64,000 nt of DNA from contig JADMJJ010000043.1 of NCBI GenBank assembly GCA_018780645.1, positions 1-64,000 of the forward strand, in the 5' to 3' direction. Numbering within the stretch: position 1 is the first letter of the stretch; the number at the start of each line of letters is the position of its first letter. The notes under the pieces are model-generated. The model searched no databases, was not told the origin of the DNA, and worked only from the letters and a program-made list of their open reading frames with translations. Below are positions 35,252-43,419 of the stretch, one piece after another. Origin of the DNA: Burkholderiaceae bacterium. Its GTDB lineage: Bacteria > Pseudomonadota > Gammaproteobacteria > Burkholderiales > Burkholderiaceae_C. The translations under genes and the position numbers were made by a program.

Positions 35252-35265
35252 GGGGATGACTCCCC
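35252..35265. promoter_or_regulatory. Inverted repeat GGGGA-N4-TCCCC upstream of the LuxR-type regulator
   Basis: A perfect 5-bp inverted repeat with a TGAC spacer lies 69 bases upstream of the response regulator start and just after the maoC stop. It could be an operator or part of a terminator; neither is proven. Confidence 0.35.
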
Positions 35266-35284
35266 CTAAAGGGTGGATGGCGAC

Positions 35285-35740
35285 TCAGGTGAACATTCTG
35301 CTCACCGACTGGGCCACGCACACCGGTTTGTCAGAACCCTCTCGCTCCATCGTCACGTCCATCGTCAGCTGGGCACCGCCGCCGGCGATAGCCTCGAAGG
35401 CCACCAGCACAAAGCGCCCGCGCAGCCGGCTGTTCACCGGCACGGGGGCAGGAAAACGCACCTTGTTCAGACCGTAGTTGACGCCCATGCGCACATCGGC
35501 CACCGTGAAGGCACCAGCGCTGAACAGCGGCAGCAGGCTCAGCGTCAGATAGCCATGGGCCACGGTGGCACCGAAGGGGCCGGCGGCGGCCCGCTCGGCG
35601 TCCAGATGTATCCACTGGTGGTCGCCGGTGGCGTCGGCGAACAGCTGGATGCGGGCCTGGTCGATGACCACCCAGTCGCTGAGGCCTACCTCCCGGCCCA
35701 CCAGGCTGCCGAGGTCCTGCAGATGTTCATATCGCTTCAT
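35285..35740 (-). CDS. MaoC-like hot-dog dehydratase
   Basis: Protein of 151 residues with the MaoC/R-hydratase hot-dog fold. The catalytic pattern FADATGDHQWIHLDAERAAAGPFGATVAHGYLTLSL (landmarks FADATGDHQWIH and TVAHGYLTLS) gives the Asp/His dyad of (R)-specific enoyl-CoA hydratases. The actual substrate is not clear. I start at the ATG at 35740 (MKRYEHLQDLG); in-frame extension upstream overlaps parA. It begins nine bases after the parA stop, in the same operon. Confidence 0.88.
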   Translation of the reverse strand: MKRYEHLQDLGSLVGREVGLSDWVVIDQARIQLFADATGDHQWIHLDAERAAAGPFGATVAHGYLTLSLLPLFSAGAFTVADVRMGVNYGLNKVRFPAPVPVNSRLRGRFVLVAFEAIAGGGAQLTMDVTMEREGSDKPVCVAQSVSRMFT

Positions 35741-35748
35741 GCATGCTT

Positions 35749-36366
35749 TCAGTGTTCCAGCCAGCTCAGCAGCGGCTGCCATTGTTCGAGATCACGCTCC
35801 ACCCGGCTGGGCGCCACGTCCCACAGCGTCAACCCGCGGGCGGCGAGCTGCACATAGTTCTGCGTATCGCGCAGCTGGCCCAGCACCGGCACGTCCAGTG
35901 TCAGCAGAAAGTGCTGCAGCTGCTCGACCGACAGCGTGCCGTCCTTGGCCCGCATCGCCACCAGGGCCAGCTTGGGAGCTTTGGCCGGCATGCGCTCGCG
36001 CAGATCCTGCACAAAGGCATAGGTGGCATCGATGTCGAACAGGCTGGGCTGCAGCGGCACGAGCAGCTTGTCGGCAATCTTCAGCAATTCCTCCAGGCGC
36101 TTGCCGTGCAGGCCGGCCGGGGTGTCCAGCACCACATGGCTGACCCCCTTGGGCGGCCGCACCAGATGGTCCCTGTGCACGTCCCATCCCTGTATCGTCG
36201 GCAAAGCCGGAGGGCGTAGCGCCAGCCAGCGGCGCGCGCTCTGCTGCCGGTCCACATCGCCCAGCATCACCGCATGGCCCTGGCGGGCCAGGTAGCCGGC
36301 GATATTGGTGGACAGGGTGGACTTGCCAACTCCGCCCTTGGGGTTGGCGACGACGATCACGGGCAT
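35749..36366 (-). CDS. Orphan ParA-family ATPase
   Basis: Deviant Walker ATPase of 205 residues in the ParA/MinD superfamily. The P loop ANPKGGVGKSTLSTN starts at residue 7, followed by GDVDRQQSARRW (A' region) and VVLDTPAGLHGK (Walker B-like). No ParB gene or parS-like site is nearby, so it is not the chromosomal ParAB pair; such orphans position cellular structures or regulate other ATPases. The ATG at 36366 has GGAGG upstream. It is divergent from kefF and followed by the MaoC gene. Confidence 0.88.
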   Translation of the reverse strand: MPVIVVANPKGGVGKSTLSTNIAGYLARQGHAVMLGDVDRQQSARRWLALRPPALPTIQGWDVHRDHLVRPPKGVSHVVLDTPAGLHGKRLEELLKIADKLLVPLQPSLFDIDATYAFVQDLRERMPAKAPKLALVAMRAKDGTLSVEQLQHFLLTLDVPVLGQLRDTQNYVQLAARGLTLWDVAPSRVERDLEQWQPLLSWLEH

Positions 36367-36434
36367 GGAGGCCTCCTCGCGGGTTTCGTTGTATGGTATC
36401 CGCCAACACAAGCGCGGAGACCCCGACCCATACC

Positions 36435-37058
36435 ATGACAGACATTGTTGTCGTAGGCGCCCATCCGCACATCGGGCAATCCCGTATCACGCGCCGGCTG
36501 CTGCGTGCCGCCCGCCAGGCCAGCGCCGAGCGCCCCGAGGCGATCGAGGTCTGCGACCTGTACGCGCTCTATCCCGACTACTGCATCGACATCCCCACCG
36601 AGCAGGCGCGCCTCACTGCGGCGCGGCTCATCGTCTGGCTGCACCCCATCCATTGGTACAGCATGCCGCCCTTGATGAAGCTGTGGGTGGACGAGGTGCT
36701 GGCCTTCGGCTGGGCCTATGGCCCCGAGGGCAAGGCTCTGAGCACCAAGGATCTGTGGCTGGCCTGCTCGACCGGCGGCACCGAGGCCGCCTACCGGCCA
36801 GATGGCCACAACCGCTATTTCTTCGACGCATTTCTGCACCCCTACGAGCAGACGGCCGCACTGTGCGGCATGCGCTTTCTGCCGCCGCTGGTGCTGCATG
36901 GCGCCCACCGGGTCAGCGAGGCGGCGGTTGACGAGCATGCCGAGATCTTCACGCAGCGGCTGCTGAGCTACCCCGACTGGCCGGAGCTTGACGAGTTGCC
37001 CGAAAGCCTGGAATGTGCCGTGCCGGCCGATGACCGGCCCTCCCTCACCACGATCTGA
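36435..37058 (+). CDS. kefF: KefF-like flavodoxin-fold NAD(P)H oxidoreductase
   Basis: Cytoplasmic quinone reductase-like protein of 207 residues with a flavodoxin fold: VVVGAHPHIGQSRITRRLL, then WLHPIHWYSMPPLMKLWVDEVLAFGWAYG and the later STGGTEAAYR. KefF is the ancillary subunit that activates the KefC potassium efflux channel in E. coli. Its gene lies five bases before kefC here, which supports the assignment. The ATG at 36435 gives the normal N-terminus. Confidence 0.92.
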   Translation: MTDIVVVGAHPHIGQSRITRRLLRAARQASAERPEAIEVCDLYALYPDYCIDIPTEQARLTAARLIVWLHPIHWYSMPPLMKLWVDEVLAFGWAYGPEGKALSTKDLWLACSTGGTEAAYRPDGHNRYFFDAFLHPYEQTAALCGMRFLPPLVLHGAHRVSEAAVDEHAEIFTQRLLSYPDWPELDELPESLECAVPADDRPSLTTI

Positions 37059-37063
37059 GCCTC

Positions 37064-38920
37064 ATGGAACATTCCTCCTGGCTGACCAGCCCGCTGATCT
37101 ACCTGGCCGCCGCCGTGCTGGCCGTGCCGCTGGCCCGCTACCTGGGCCTGGGCTCCATCCTCGGCTATCTGGCCGCCGGCATCGTCATCGGCCCCAGCGT
37201 CCTGGGCCTGGTGACCGACACCCACGCGATCCTGGAATTCGCCGAGTTCGGCGTCGTGCTGATGATGTTCCTCGTCGGCCTGGAGCTGGAGCCGCGACGC
37301 CTCTGGGCGATGCGCCGGCCCATCTTCGGCTGGGGCACGGTGCAACTGCTCGGCTCGGCGGCGCTGATGACGGCCGTGGCCATCGCCTTTGGCGCGCCCT
37401 GGCGCATGGCCCTCGTGGCCTCGCTGGGCCTGGCGATGTCGTCCACCGCGGTGGCCATGGCGGTGCTGGCCGAGCGCAATCTGGCACCGACCAGCGCCGG
37501 CCAGGGCATCCTGAGCGTGGCGCTGCTGCAGGACATTGCGGCGATTCCGCTGCTGGCGCTGGTGCCCTTGTTGGCAATTGGCGCAAGTACGGGCGGCGAG
37601 GCCCGGCCCGAGGCGAACGGCTGGATGGACGCTGCCAAGGCCGTCGGCGTGATCGCCGCCATCGTGCTGGGCGGCCGCCTGCTCCTGCGCCCGGCCCTGC
37701 GCTGGATCGCGCGCAGCAAGACGCCGGAAATCTTCACCGCCGCGGCGCTGTTGCTGGTCGTGGCCACCGCCTCGCTGATGCAGGCGGTGGGCCTGTCGAT
37801 GGCGCTGGGCGCCTTTCTGGCCGGCGTGCTGCTGGCCGAGAGCGAATACCGCCACGAGCTGGAAACCGATATCGAGCCCTTCAAGGGTCTGCTGCTGGGT
37901 CTGTTCTTCATCGCCGTCGGCATGGGCATCGAGTTGGCCGTGCTGCGCGACCAGCCCTGGCTGATCGCCGGCCTGGTGCTGGGCCTGCTGCTGATCAAAG
38001 GCCTGGTGCTGACGGTGATGGCCCGCCTCATGCCCCTGCCGCTGCAGGAGCGGCCGGTGTTCGTGATCCTGCTGGCCCAGGGCGGCGAGTTCGGCTTTGT
38101 CGTGTTCCAGGCCGCCGTGCAGGCCGGGTTGATCACGGCCGGCCAGTCCTCGACCCTGGTGGCGGCAGTGGCGATCTCGCTGCTCTGCTCACCGGCCCTG
38201 CTGTTGGCCAGCGACCGCTGGTTCGAGCCCTGGCTGGCGCGCCGCTGCAATGCGCTGCCTAAGCTGAAGGAGATCAGCGAGAACCAGCATGCCCCCATCA
38301 TCATTGCCGGCTTCGGGCGCTATGGCCAGATCGTCGGCCGCATGCTGTTTGCCAACGGCCTGCCGGCCACCGTGCTGGAACATGACGCGGAGATGATTGA
38401 GACGGTGCGCAAGTTCGGCTGGACGCCGTTCTACGGCGATGCGACAAGGCTGGACCTGCTGCGCACCGCCGGCGCCGCCAAGGCGCGGGTGCTGGTGCTG
38501 GCCATCGACGACATGGCGCAAAGCCTCGAGGTGGCAGCGCTGGCCCGCGAGCATTTCCCTCAGCTGCAGGTCGTGGCCCGGGCGCGCAATGTGCAGCACT
38601 ACTACGGCCTGCGCGATCTGGGCGTGACCCTGATCGAACGCGAGACGCTGGACGCGGCGCTGATGAGCGCACGCTCGGTGCTGGAGCTGATGGGCTTCGA
38701 GCCGCACGACGCGCGCAACCTGGCGCTGCGCTTCCGCAAACACAACGTCAGCCAGGTCGAGAAGCTGTTCCCCCATCACCGTGACGAAGCACAGTTGATC
38801 GCGATGACCAAGCAGGGCCGTCAGCAGCTGGAAGAGCAGTTCGCCCAGGAGCGCCAGATGGCGCAAGCGCACAAGGGCAAGGGCTGGTCTCGCAGCGACG
38901 AGAGCGAGAGCGCTAGCTGA
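37064..38920 (+). CDS. kefC: Glutathione-regulated K+/H+ antiporter KefC-type
   Basis: Inner membrane CPA2 antiporter of 618 residues. About twelve helices occupy 1-385, and the cytoplasmic RCK/KTN domain (about 400-520) shows the Rossmann motif IIIAGFGRYGQIVGRMLFANG. The protein protects against electrophiles by K+ efflux and cytoplasm acidification. The C-terminal tail is charged (EEQFAQERQMAQAHKGKG). It follows kefF at five bases. Its last eight bases overlap the convergent TauE-type gene. Confidence 0.93.
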   Translation: MEHSSWLTSPLIYLAAAVLAVPLARYLGLGSILGYLAAGIVIGPSVLGLVTDTHAILEFAEFGVVLMMFLVGLELEPRRLWAMRRPIFGWGTVQLLGSAALMTAVAIAFGAPWRMALVASLGLAMSSTAVAMAVLAERNLAPTSAGQGILSVALLQDIAAIPLLALVPLLAIGASTGGEARPEANGWMDAAKAVGVIAAIVLGGRLLLRPALRWIARSKTPEIFTAAALLLVVATASLMQAVGLSMALGAFLAGVLLAESEYRHELETDIEPFKGLLLGLFFIAVGMGIELAVLRDQPWLIAGLVLGLLLIKGLVLTVMARLMPLPLQERPVFVILLAQGGEFGFVVFQAAVQAGLITAGQSSTLVAAVAISLLCSPALLLASDRWFEPWLARRCNALPKLKEISENQHAPIIIAGFGRYGQIVGRMLFANGLPATVLEHDAEMIETVRKFGWTPFYGDATRLDLLRTAGAAKARVLVLAIDDMAQSLEVAALAREHFPQLQVVARARNVQHYYGLRDLGVTLIERETLDAALMSARSVLELMGFEPHDARNLALRFRKHNVSQVEKLFPHHRDEAQLIAMTKQGRQQLEEQFAQERQMAQAHKGKGWSRSDESESAS

Positions 38921-39656
38921 GACCCCGCCAGATCAGCACCACGCCGGTCAAGGTCATGCCTATCGTCACCAGCTTGTAGAACAGCTGCTGAGAGACGCGC
39001 CGCATCAGCCTGAGCCCGGTCCACACACCGATGGGCGCCAGCGGCAGCAGCACCAGCGAGGTGCTCATATTGCGCAGGTCGATCAGGCCCAGGAAGGCGT
39101 AGGGAATCCACTTCGACAGATTGATGGCGGTGAAGAACACCGCCATCGTCGCGCTGAAGGTCAGCGGCGGCAGGCGCAGCGGCAGCACATAGGCCATGAT
39201 GGGCGGGCCGCCGGCATGGGAGACGAAGCTGGTGAAGCCCGAGGCCAGGCCCAGCACAGCGCCCAACCAGCGCGGCGGCTGCACGGCCGCGGGGCTGGGC
39301 GGCCAGATCAGGCGCTGGGCCACGAACAGCAGGGTCAGAACGCCCACCACGGCGGCCACCGTGCCAGCCGACAGCACCGAGAACAGCGCCGTGCCCAGCA
39401 GCGTGCCCAAGAGTCCGACCGGCAGCAGCAGCTTCAACAGGCCGCGGTCGGCATGCTTGACCAGGGCCATGAAACCCAGGCCGTCCATCACCGCCAGCAG
39501 CGGCAGCATGATGGCCGCCGCCTGCGGCACCGGAATCGCCAGCGACATCAGCGGCACGGCCAACGCTCCAAAGCCGGCGCCGAAGCCACTCTTGGACATG
39601 CCCATCATCAGCACGGCGGGCACGGCCACCGCATAGAACAGCGGCTCGGTGATCAC
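38913..39656 (-). CDS. TauE/SafE family sulfite/anion permease
   Basis: Inner membrane protein of 247 residues with about seven or eight helices, in the TauE/SafE family. Conserved stretches are [20 protein letters not shown] near the start and [24 protein letters not shown] in the middle. The family exports sulfite, sulfoacetate or related organic anions; the substrate here is not determined. The start codon is GTG overlapping the nitroreductase stop (GTGA), so the two genes are coupled. Confidence 0.9.
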   Translation of the reverse strand: MITEPLFYAVAVPAVLMMGMSKSGFGAGFGALAVPLMSLAIPVPQAAAIMLPLLAVMDGLGFMALVKHADRGLLKLLLPVGLLGTLLGTALFSVLSAGTVAAVVGVLTLLFVAQRLIWPPSPAAVQPPRWLGAVLGLASGFTSFVSHAGGPPIMAYVLPLRLPPLTFSATMAVFFTAINLSKWIPYAFLGLIDLRNMSTSLVLLPLAPIGVWTGLRLMRRVSQQLFYKLVTIGMTLTGVVLIWRGLS

Positions 39657-40228
39657 AGCAGCGAGCAGGCCTGCTCAAAGCTCAAACGCGGATTCCTCGG
39701 ATGCAGCTTGGCCGCATCACCCTGCCCCAGGCAGCAAACGAAATTGCTGCGCACGGCGGTACCGGAGAAGAATTCAGCGTCTACCCGGGCGTTGTCGAAG
39801 CCGCTCATAGGCCCGCAGTCCAGGCCCAGCGCCCGCGCCGCCAGTATCAGATAGCCGCCCTGCAAGCTGCTGTTGCGAAAGGCGGTGTCCGCAATCTTCT
39901 GCGTCTTGCCCTCGAACCAGACCCGGGCATTGGTGTGCGGGAACAGCAGCGGCAGCTGTTCGTAGAAGGCCATGTCCATGCCTATGATCACCGTCACCGG
40001 CGCCTGACGCACCTTCTCCACATTGCCGGCATCCATGCAGGCCATCAGCCGCTGTTTGGCCTCCGCCGAGCGCACAAAGGCAAAACGGGCCGGCGAGCTG
40101 TTGGCCGAGGTCGGCCCCCATTTCAGCAAGTCATACAGCTCGCGCAGGTTGGCATCGCTGACCGGCTGGTCCAGATAGCCGGTCTGGGTGCGGGCCTCGG
40201 TGAACAATTGTTCGGTGCTGATTTGCAT
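39653..40228 (-). CDS. RutE-like nitroreductase (malonic semialdehyde reductase family)
   Basis: FMN-dependent nitroreductase-fold enzyme of 191 residues. It matches the RutE/HadB-type family: [23 protein letters not shown]-like opening ([18 protein letters not shown]), [22 protein letters not shown], and [15 protein letters not shown]. RutE reduces malonic semialdehyde in pyrimidine degradation, but no other rut gene is present, so the real substrate is open. The ATG at 40228 is used. A perfect palindrome (GAACAATTGTTC) lies inside its first codons. Confidence 0.88.
   Translation of the reverse strand: MQISTEQLFTEARTQTGYLDQPVSDANLRELYDLLKWGPTSANSSPARFAFVRSAEAKQRLMACMDAGNVEKVRQAPVTVIIGMDMAFYEQLPLLFPHTNARVWFEGKTQKIADTAFRNSSLQGGYLILAARALGLDCGPMSGFDNARVDAEFFSGTAVRSNFVCCLGQGDAAKLHPRNPRLSFEQACSLL
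40202..40213. promoter_or_regulatory. Palindrome GAACAATTGTTC (ACAATTGT core, copy 1)
   Basis: A perfect 12-bp palindrome in the first codons of the nitroreductase gene. It shares its ACAATTGT core with a second perfect palindrome 57 bases away, across the divergent promoter region. Possible operator pair. Confidence 0.45.
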
Positions 40229-40258
40229 GGGGTTGCGGGCAAGCCGGGGCTGGGAAGG

Positions 40259-40270
40259 CGACAATTGTCG
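40259..40270. promoter_or_regulatory. Palindrome CGACAATTGTCG (ACAATTGT core, copy 2)
   Basis: A perfect 12-bp palindrome ending one base before the DUF1841 start codon, between divergent genes. Together with the copy at 40202-40213 it could bind a dimeric regulator such as a MarR-type protein. Confidence 0.45.
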
Positions 40271-40271
40271 G

Positions 40272-40703
40272 ATGTATGCCCCATCCCAAAACGACGTCCG
40301 TGCCTTTTTTTGCGACACCTATGCCAAGCAGCTCGAGCGCCTGCCGCTGACGCCGATGGAAGCGCTGGCCGCGCAATGGATAGACGACCACCCGGAGTAC
40401 CACGCCGAGCTGGCCGACAAGCAAGCCGCGCTGGCCGCTGTTTACACGGTCGAGGACGGCCGCACCAACCCGTTTCTGCATCTCTCGATGCACCTGAGCA
40501 TCAGCGAGCAGGTGGCCATCGATCAGCCCCATGGCGTGCGCCAGTCGGTGGAACTGCTGGCGGCCAAGCGCAACTCGCTGCACGAGGCCCACCATGTAGC
40601 GATGGACGCCCTGGGCGAGATGATCTGGGCCTCGCAGCGCAGCGGCCTGCCGCCGGATGGTCACGCCTATCTGGAGCGGCTGCGCAGCCGGGCCACCCGA
40701 TAA
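40272..40703 (+). CDS. DUF1841 family protein
   Basis: Cytoplasmic protein of 143 residues in DUF1841, a family confined mainly to beta- and gammaproteobacteria. The central block [26 protein letters not shown] with [26 protein letters not shown] is characteristic; the conserved histidines could bind metal but no activity is known. It is divergent from the nitroreductase gene, with only 43 bases between starts, and ends just before a bidirectional hairpin. Confidence 0.88.
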   Translation: MYAPSQNDVRAFFCDTYAKQLERLPLTPMEALAAQWIDDHPEYHAELADKQAALAAVYTVEDGRTNPFLHLSMHLSISEQVAIDQPHGVRQSVELLAAKRNSLHEAHHVAMDALGEMIWASQRSGLPPDGHAYLERLRSRATR

Positions 40704-40704
40704 A

Positions 40705-40734
40705 CAAAAAAGCCACGCAGGTGCGTGGCTCTTG
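40705..40734. terminator. Hairpin terminator, strongest for the flgA-flgM-flgN side
   Basis: AGCCACGCA pairs with TGCGTGGCT. On the minus strand the stem is followed by TTTTTTG, an excellent terminator for the transcript through flgN; on the plus strand only CTTGTC follows, so it is weaker for DUF1841. Confidence 0.9.
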
Positions 40735-40753
40735 TCGTGGATGCGATGGAGGC

Positions 40754-41164
40754 TCAGGCGCGAATCACGCCTCCGCGAGGTGCGCGTTCGGCGGTGCCTC
40801 GCGACGAATAGACGCCGGTCTTCTCATCGGGCATCAGCACATCGATGGCGCGGTCCAGCGCGGCGGTGGCCCGGGCCAGCGACTCGCGCTGGGCGGCAAC
40901 CTGGCCGCTGGCGGTGGCCAGACGGGTGCGCAAGACGGGTGGCACGGCACCGCTGCGGGCGGCTTCGGAGAAACGTTCGACGGCGCTGGCCAGCGCGCGA
41001 TGCAGATCGCTGGCATGCAGTTCAATGGCATTGCCATCACGTTGACGCAGCGCTTCGCCCAGATCGGCCAGGCAGTGCTCCACTTCCAGCAGGGGCGCTT
41101 CGAGTTCCGTGCCCAGCGCTGCAGCAGGGGCATTCGAGGCGTTTGGCAATGGCTGGACGGACAT
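40754..41164 (-). CDS. flgN: FlgN-like flagellar export chaperone
   Basis: Helical protein of 136 residues, last gene of the flgA-flgM-flgN row. FlgN keeps the hook-associated proteins FlgK and FlgL soluble for export. The sequence is helical throughout (LEVEHCLADLGEALRQRDGNAIELHASDLHRALASAV as landmark LADLGEALRQRDGNAIEL) with an unstructured tail. Identity with known FlgN is weak, so the call rests mainly on position after flgM. The ATG at 41164 (MSVQPLPN) is preferred. A strong terminator follows. Confidence 0.78.
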   Translation of the reverse strand: MSVQPLPNASNAPAAALGTELEAPLLEVEHCLADLGEALRQRDGNAIELHASDLHRALASAVERFSEAARSGAVPPVLRTRLATASGQVAAQRESLARATAALDRAIDVLMPDEKTGVYSSRGTAERAPRGGVIRA

Positions 41165-41202
41165 GCGCGTGACCTGGTAGGGAAACAAAGGACCGGAAGG
41201 GA

Positions 41203-41526
41203 TCAGTGCGAAGACACCTTGCCCAGCACTTCCTGGGCATTGGTGATCAGCTTGTCGGCAATCGCTTCGGCGTTCACGGTGAACTTGCCTTCCGAGATGG
41301 CTTGCGAGATGCGCTCGACCTTTTGAGCGTCGAAATCGCCGTCGCCGGCGGCACCCACGCCGTCCAGCAGCTTGGACGCGGAGCTCGACAGCTCCACCTG
41401 GGCGCTGGCTTCAACCGCCTGTGCGCCTGATGCCTTGGCGCCTGCCGCCGTGCGGTTGGCGTCGCCGGAAGCGACCCGCTCGGTGCTGGTCGGGGCGACC
41501 TTTTCGGGGCTGTTACCAATTTTCAT
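41203..41526 (-). CDS. flgM: Anti-sigma-28 factor FlgM
   Basis: Small protein of 107 residues that binds FliA (sigma-28) and is exported through the finished hook, releasing late flagellar gene expression. The N-terminal half is unstructured and Ala/Ser/Thr-rich as usual; the C-terminal sigma-binding part is ELSSSASKLLD ... KVERISQAISEGKFTVNAEAIADKLITN. GGAG precedes the ATG. A good sigma-28 promoter lies in the gap after flgA (41578-41604), giving the autoregulatory loop known from enterics. Confidence 0.93.
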   Translation of the reverse strand: MKIGNSPEKVAPTSTERVASGDANRTAAGAKASGAQAVEASAQVELSSSASKLLDGVGAAGDGDFDAQKVERISQAISEGKFTVNAEAIADKLITNAQEVLGKVSSH

Positions 41527-41577
41527 GCTGATCTCCAAAGGCGGGACACGGGAGCCCTACCAATCCATATGGACGGT

Positions 41578-41604
41578 ATTTCGACCCGTGCAGCCGGGAC
41601 TTTA
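41578..41604 (-). promoter_or_regulatory. Sigma-28 (FliA) promoter for flgM-flgN
   Basis: Read on the minus strand, TAAAGTCC - 11 bases - GTCGAAAT closely matches the FliA consensus TAAAGTTT-N11-GCCGATAA with exact spacing (6 of 8 and 5 of 8 positions). It ends about 50 bases before the flgM start codon. Confidence 0.7.
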
Positions 41605-41665
41605 GGACTTTCCGAGAACATTTTGCCGTCTGAAGTGGTCAGCGCACCACAGGGTTGAAGTGGAT

Positions 41666-42373
41666 TCATAACTGCAGCTCCACTTTTCTCTCCCCTGTTG
41701 CCCGGCCGGTCACAACACGCCCGCTTTCAAAGCGCACGCGGACTTCCTGTCCTTCTGTGCCCGGCCCCTGGGCCTGACCTTCACCCTCAACGGCATAACC
41801 CTGCCCAATGGCCAGCACCTTTACAGTTTCACCAGCGGCGAACCACTGGCGTTGTTTGAGAAAACTGCTGCGAACTGCTTCACCGGCGTTGACGGACCGC
41901 ACCAGAGTGCGCCCCACCAAACCTTTAGCCTCAGTAAACACGGCGCCACCATCGGCAGCTATGTCTATTTCGGCCTCGTGCAGATCGGCTTGAGACAATA
42001 CCAACCCCCCAGGCAGGGGGGACCTGGCCACCAGCGCCCGTGCGAACACCTGCACGGTCAGCGGCAGCGTGACATTCCATTTCGATGTGCCCTGCACACA
42101 GCGCAGCCCGATTCGGGTGCGGCCCCACATCTTCATGCCGTTGGGCAGATAGGGCTGGACCTGCTGGCAGGGTGCCAGGCGCAGGCGCGGGTCCAGTTCG
42201 CCTAGCTGTATCTCGACCCTGGCCCTGGCCGGCAGACCGGCCCGGGCGCCCTGCTCCGCCAGCTGCTGCAGCTCACGCGCCAGCGGCTCACCCAGCGGCT
42301 GCTGGGCCGAGGCCGGGCGGGCAAGCGCCAACAGCAACGCTGATAGCAGGATGGGGCGCAGGGTACGGGACAT
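41666..42373 (-). CDS. flgA: Flagellar P-ring assembly chaperone FlgA
   Basis: Periplasmic chaperone of 235 residues for FlgI assembly into the P ring. A signal peptide (MSRTLRPILLSALLLALARPASA) is followed by an N-terminal domain and the SAF-type C-terminal part (VVARSPLPGGLVLSQADL, GLVGRTLVRSVNAGEAV, VKVLAIGQGYAVEGEGQA). The ATG at 42373 gives the signal peptide; upstream frame is open. It is divergent from flgB, the usual arrangement in this group, and is followed by flgM after 139 bases that contain the sigma-28 promoter. Confidence 0.93.
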   Translation of the reverse strand: MSRTLRPILLSALLLALARPASAQQPLGEPLARELQQLAEQGARAGLPARARVEIQLGELDPRLRLAPCQQVQPYLPNGMKMWGRTRIGLRCVQGTSKWNVTLPLTVQVFARALVARSPLPGGLVLSQADLHEAEIDIAADGGAVFTEAKGLVGRTLVRSVNAGEAVRSSFLKQRQWFAAGETVKVLAIGQGYAVEGEGQAQGPGTEGQEVRVRFESGRVVTGRATGERKVELQL

Positions 42374-42522
42374 GTCAGCACTGTAGAAGCCCGGCGGCAT
42401 CGCCCAGGGTCCGAAATGAGGGCCAATGGCCATGCTATTCCCGCTAATGTTTTGGCGGGCGCTGTCCACAATCCCTTCTCATCACCGCATGGGTCTTCCC
42501 GGCGATGACTTTGGGGACCGCC

Positions 42523-42936
42523 ATGATCAAGCAACTGACCGACACGCTGAACTTCCAGACCCAGGCGCTGGTGCTGCGCTCCGAGCGTCAGCGCCTGATC
42601 GCCAGCAATATCGCGAATGCCGACACACCGGGCTACAAGGCCCGCGACATGGACTTCTCGCGTGCGCTGAAGGAAGCCACCGGCAGCCTGGGCGCGAGCA
42701 GCGGCATGGCCACCACCCAGGCCGGCCATATCAGCCCGCCGGCCGGTGCGCGCAGCGAAGCGCAGATGCTCTATGGCGCCCCCTCGCAAACGAACTTGGA
42801 CAACAACTCGGTCGATATGGACCGTGAACGGGCCAGCTTCGCCGACAACTCGATCAAGTACGAGGCCACGCTGCGATTCATCAACGGCAGCGTGCGCACG
42901 ATGCTGGACTCGATGAAGTCGCACAACGCGTCCTGA
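42523..42936 (+). CDS. flgB: Flagellar proximal rod protein FlgB
   Basis: Proximal rod protein of 137 residues. The rod/hook N-terminal motif ERQRLIASNIANADTPGYKARD is at about 20-40, and the C-terminal helix ends VRTMLDSMKSHNAS. First gene of the plus-strand flgBCDEFGHIJKL series. GGGG precedes the ATG. I found no convincing sigma-54 or sigma-28 element in the 149 bases between flgA and flgB. Confidence 0.95.
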   Translation: MIKQLTDTLNFQTQALVLRSERQRLIASNIANADTPGYKARDMDFSRALKEATGSLGASSGMATTQAGHISPPAGARSEAQMLYGAPSQTNLDNNSVDMDRERASFADNSIKYEATLRFINGSVRTMLDSMKSHNAS

Positions 42937-42960
42937 TCGCGCAGAACCAGGAGCCACACC

Positions 42961-43386
42961 ATGTCCATGTTCCAGATCTTCAAGGTTTCAGGCAGCGCGG
43001 TCAGCGCGCAGAGCCAGCGCCTCAATGTGGTGGCCAGCAACCTGGCCAATGTGGACACGGTGGCGGGACCGGATGGCCAGGCCTACAAGGCGCGCCAGGT
43101 GATGTTCCAGACCGAGATGATGGGGGCCACAGGCGCGCCCGGCGACCCGGCCGCGGCCGGCGTGCGCGTCTCCACCATCACCGAAGACCAAACCCCGGGC
43201 CGGCGCATCCATGACCCGAAGAATCCGCAGGCCGATGCCGAGGGCTATGTCACCTACAGCAACGTCAACGCCGTCGAGGAAATGGTCAACATGATCTCGG
43301 CCTCACGCTCCTATCAGAACAACATCGAAGTCATGAACACGGCCAAAAGCCTGCTGCTCAAGACCTTGCAAATGGGCCAGGGCTGA
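42961..43386 (+). CDS. flgC: Flagellar proximal rod protein FlgC
   Basis: Rod protein of 141 residues. It has the N-terminal SAQSQRLNVVASNLANVDTV motif and the C-terminal NAVEEMVNMISASRSYQNNIEVMNTAKSLLL helix (landmark EEMVNMISASRSYQNN) shared by rod-hook proteins. AGGAG lies before the ATG. It follows flgB by 24 bases and precedes flgD by 33. Confidence 0.96.
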   Translation: MSMFQIFKVSGSAVSAQSQRLNVVASNLANVDTVAGPDGQAYKARQVMFQTEMMGATGAPGDPAAAGVRVSTITEDQTPGRRIHDPKNPQADAEGYVTYSNVNAVEEMVNMISASRSYQNNIEVMNTAKSLLLKTLQMGQG

Positions 43387-43419
43387 AGCGCCTGACCCAC
43401 CATCACCGAGGATTTCATC

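Noticed and set aside
36392-36436. ATGGTAT/ATACCAT inverted repeat between parA and kefF
   Set aside because: Arms are only 7 bases with about 30 bases between them, and one overlaps the kefF start codon; this can easily occur by chance.
42374-42522. Sigma-54 or sigma-28 promoter between flgA and flgB
   Set aside because: Several partial TGGC or TAAA matches were tried on both strands, but none has both elements with correct spacing.
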